This document shows, piece by piece, positions 33,589 through 35,563 of a stretch of DNA of 35,563 nucleotides. The notes under the pieces were generated by a model. That model made no database searches and was not told the origin of the DNA. It was given only the letters and a program-made list of their open reading frames with translations. The stretch is from the NCBI GenBank assembly GCA_017962225.1, contig JAGCVT010000098.1, forward strand, positions 1-35,563. The letters run 5' to 3'. Positions within the stretch are counted from its first letter, which is position 1, and each line of letters begins with the position of its first letter. This DNA comes from Lachnospiraceae bacterium (lineage in GTDB: Bacteria > Bacillota > Clostridia > Lachnospirales > Lachnospiraceae). The position numbers and the translations under genes were made by a program.

Positions 33589-34278
33589 ATGGAAGATAAG
33601 AAAGTATTAAGATTCAAATTTAAAAAGTACGGACCGATTGTTTATATCGGACACCTTGATATAATGCGTTTTTTCCAAAAGGCAATCAGGCGAAGCGGTA
33701 TAGATGCTGCTTATACCGAAGGTTTTTCTCCGCACCTTAAGCTTAGTTTTGCCCAGCCCTTAAGCGTGGGTGTCGAAACCGACGGAGATTATTTCGATCT
33801 GGAAATGAATACGCTTCCGGATTTGAATACACTTGTGCCGGAAATGAACAAACAGTGCGTGGAAGGCATTGAGATTTTGAATGTCACACTGCTTAACGAC
33901 AATGTCCAGAACGGTATGAGCAGCGTAAAAGCTGCCGATTATATTTATACTTTTGATTCACTTTCCGCTTCAAAAGAGCTTTTGGATGAGTTTTTCTCAC
34001 AGGAAACATATATTTTTGAATATATCAGAAAAGAAAAGGCCAAAGTAAAAGATCTGATTGAAGATATATATGAATATAAGATTTTAAGTGACAACGAGCT
34101 TTTAGTTAAGGTAAATTCTTCATCTGCAGGCAATCTTAAGGCAGATGTCGTAATTGAAGCACTTAAAAAATACGGATTAAAGGCAAAATGTCTTAAATTC
34201 AAAAGATCAGAGCTTTATACCACGGATGAAAACAATAATTTCTTAAGTTTAAAAGACCAGGGCGAAGTATTCTGTTAA
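33589..34278 (+). CDS. Radical SAM-associated protein (TIGR03936/DUF2344)
   Basis: This 229-residue protein matches the DUF2344 family, with FKFKKYGPIVYIGHLDIMRF near the start and RRSGIDAAYTEGFSPHLKLS near residues 34-53. It lacks cluster cysteines of its own and always occurs with the B12-binding radical SAM gene, either fused or adjacent; here the two are separated by two bases. It is probably the partner subunit that binds the same substrate. Function is unknown. Confidence 0.9.
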   Translation: MEDKKVLRFKFKKYGPIVYIGHLDIMRFFQKAIRRSGIDAAYTEGFSPHLKLSFAQPLSVGVETDGDYFDLEMNTLPDLNTLVPEMNKQCVEGIEILNVTLLNDNVQNGMSSVKAADYIYTFDSLSASKELLDEFFSQETYIFEYIRKEKAKVKDLIEDIYEYKILSDNELLVKVNSSSAGNLKADVVIEALKKYGLKAKCLKFKRSELYTTDENNNFLSLKDQGEVFC

Positions 34279-34295
34279 CGCCCGGCATTTATTTT

Positions 34296-35249
34296 ATGAT
34301 CAAACCAGCAGTTAAAAACGAAGATGCAAAAAAATATGTGAATTCCTCGGGATTGGAACTTGTTATCGTAAAAAAAGACGATAGCATTGTTTATCTTGTT
34401 TTTGAGAACAAAGAATTGACCGATATCGAATTCGAAAAAGAAAACGAACTTCCTGTAGGTACAAAATGCGTAGGAAAAGTATCAAAAATCGCCAAAGATA
34501 TCAATTCGGCATATGTTTTACTTCCCGATAAAAGTACGGCATTCTTAAAAAATATTCCCACAGACTTAAAATGCGAACAGAATATAGCTGTAGAAATTAC
34601 CAGAGTCTCCTCCAAAGGAAAACTCCCTTCTGTCAGTCTGATAAAGGAAGATATCGAACACAGAACCGATTTGTCTATAATAGAGTACGGCTCAAAAGCT
34701 TACGAAAAACTTCTTTCAAAGTATAAATTTGACAGAATTTTGACCGATATAGACAATATATTCAAAGAAATTAAAGAATTTATAAATTCGAACAATGTCA
34801 TTGATTTGTCCGAGCCGATTCTGTATAATGATTTAATGGTTTCACTAAGCACTTTGTATTCAGTAAGTGCAAGGTTAAAAGAAGCCACGTCGAAGCTTGT
34901 ATGGCTTAAAAGCGGAGCGAATATTGTCATCGAAGAAACCAGTGCGTTTACAGTAATTGACGTAAATTCCGCTAAAAAAGACAATAAAAAAACCAATTCG
35001 TTTTTAGAGATCAATATCGAAGCGGCAAAGGAAATATTCAGACAGATGAATTTAAGGAATTTATCCGGCATTATTCTGATAGATTTCATCAATCTTGAGC
35101 GCGAAGAGTATAAAATTCTTCTGGATGAATTAAACAATCTGGCAAAAATGCAAAAATCGTTCGCAAAAGTGGTTGACATAACTGCGCTCGGAATTGCCGA
35201 GATTACACGCAAAAAAGAAGGCATCACATTAAGCGATATTGTTAAATGA
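34296..35249 (+). CDS. Short RNase E/G-family protein
   Basis: This 317-residue protein matches the catalytic core of RNase E/G: an S1-like RNA-binding region (about 55-118), then VIEETSAFTVIDVNSAK with D222 and N224, and GIILIDFINLE with D263. Family members typically read IDFIDM at the last site; here the second Asp is Asn (N266). The protein ends at about the point where the zinc-link cysteines and the tetramer domain would begin, so both are missing, against 450-500 residues for a full RNase G. It may be a reduced but active form, or a regulatory relic. A ribosome site is weak. rplU, the usual next gene, does not follow. Confidence 0.83.
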   Translation: MIKPAVKNEDAKKYVNSSGLELVIVKKDDSIVYLVFENKELTDIEFEKENELPVGTKCVGKVSKIAKDINSAYVLLPDKSTAFLKNIPTDLKCEQNIAVEITRVSSKGKLPSVSLIKEDIEHRTDLSIIEYGSKAYEKLLSKYKFDRILTDIDNIFKEIKEFINSNNVIDLSEPILYNDLMVSLSTLYSVSARLKEATSKLVWLKSGANIVIEETSAFTVIDVNSAKKDNKKTNSFLEINIEAAKEIFRQMNLRNLSGIILIDFINLEREEYKILLDELNNLAKMQKSFAKVVDITALGIAEITRKKEGITLSDIVK

Positions 35250-35321
35250 TTCGCATTACTGCTTTTTTTGACACATAATTTATAAACAAAAAATTAAAGT
35301 TTGCATAACTCAAAAAAGTTC

Positions 35322-35353
35322 TTGAATATATATACAAAATTTGGTAATATAAT
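35322..35353 (+). promoter_or_regulatory. Candidate promoter of the last gene
   Basis: TTGAAT at 35322-35327 lies 17 bases before TAATAT at 35345-35350, and TATAAT overlaps at 35348-35353. The element TGGTAATATAAT also occurs in front of asp23. Confidence 0.5.
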
Positions 35354-35378
35354 TAAGTGATATAAGCGTTCAAGAGAG

Positions 35379-35408
35379 AATCTAATTATGTTAGATTTTA
35401 TCTTTTTT
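35379..35408 (+). promoter_or_regulatory. Leader hairpin with T-rich tail
   Basis: AATCTAA at 35379-35385 pairs with TTAGATT at 35391-35397 (TTATG loop), followed by TTATCTTTTTT. It lies after the promoter and before the coding start, so it may be an attenuator or just a weak hairpin. Confidence 0.4.
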
Positions 35409-35467
35409 CGCTTTTATAATAATTTTCATGATTCCACGCTAAAGGGGAACGAAAGGGAGGTTAAGGA

Positions 35468-35563
35468 ATGGCAACTGCTCAGGTATTTTCTTGTAATTAC
35501 AGCGGCAGCATCAAGAATAAGTTGCTTAAAGGCGGAGATAAGTTGTTCTTGAAGATTGAGGAC
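35468..35563 (+). CDS. Start of an unrecognised gene, cut by the window end
   Basis: The frame opens at ATG 35468 with GGGAGG at 35455-35460 and stays open for 32 codons to the end of the window. The product begins MATAQVFSCNYSGSIKNKLL, is not ribosomal protein L21 as the upstream genes would predict, and has no signal peptide. The visible part is too short to assign a family. Confidence 0.6.
   Translation, partial: MATAQVFSCNYSGSIKNKLLKGGDKLFLKIED

Noticed and set aside
34700..35227. Open frame of 175 codons on the minus strand
   Set aside because: It lies wholly opposite the RNase E/G gene, is rich in Ser and Leu as expected for an antisense shadow, and shows no known motif.
35250..35467. 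L21 leader or c-di-GMP riboswitch
   Set aside because: Only a 7-base hairpin with a T-rich tail is seen; no conserved core of either RNA could be matched, and the next gene is not L21.
1..35563. CRISPR array, insertion sequence, prophage, tRNA or rRNA
   Set aside because: No regular repeats with spacers, no transposase or integrase motifs, and no tRNA or rRNA signatures were noticed on either strand by eye.

Overview
The window looks like a stretch of core chromosome from a low-GC Gram-positive anaerobe, most likely a member of the Lachnospiraceae (Clostridia). The A+T-rich codon use, strong GGAGG ribosome sites, the GGGtGRT-family gene, the NusG-II/Gx-transporter pair, the DUF2953-ytfJ pair, the rpmB/asp23/yloV/recG block, and the run of paired radical-SAM genes plus an RNase E/G gene all point there. 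The genus cannot be named from the sequence alone. I saw no rRNA, tRNA, CRISPR array, insertion sequence, integrase or phage gene, and no gene-free stretch longer than 300 bases.

Layout. Bases 1-1860 hold a GGGtGRT-family gene and two small paralogous membrane-protein genes, each followed by a hairpin. A lipoprotein gene (minus strand) diverges from a long plus-strand run, 2469-8416: ilvB, ilvN, a NusG-domain-II protein, a Gx-type membrane protein, a lipoprotein, a small membrane protein, ruvA, ruvB and zapA, closed by a terminator. Next come a U32-family gene with four conserved cysteines (8472-10676) and a unit of four genes (10759-13064): an unknown gene, DUF2953, ytfJ and a coiled-coil protein with a C-terminal J domain. 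Convergent terminators separate this unit from rpmB (minus).

Divergent from rpmB is asp23-yloV(fakA-like)-recG (13559-17584), then an ECF sigma factor overlapping a putative anti-sigma gene (17688-19104). A type IIA topoisomerase pair follows, best read as ParE/ParC because subunit A has no GyrA box, and it runs into rsmD, coaD and a coiled-coil gene, ending at a terminator near 25370. A two-gene unit (membrane protein and RluA-type pseudouridine synthase) precedes a near-consensus promoter that drives hisZ-hisG-hisD-hisB-hisIE. The same strand continues without a visible terminator into two radical-SAM-related genes and a short RNase E/G-family gene. The last 96 bases start an unrecognised gene with its own promoter and leader hairpin.

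Most of the window is housekeeping: branched-chain amino acid and histidine synthesis, recombination (RuvAB, RecG), topology, cell division, CoA synthesis and ribosome modification. No obviously new multi-gene system is present. The most unusual items are a HisIE protein carrying an apparent decayed HisA/HisF half-barrel at its N-terminus, a short RNase E/G lacking the zinc-link region, the sigma/anti-sigma pair with a 12-base palindrome upstream, alternative hairpins in the topoisomerase leader, an 8-base periodic motif in the his leader, and several lineage-type genes of unknown function.
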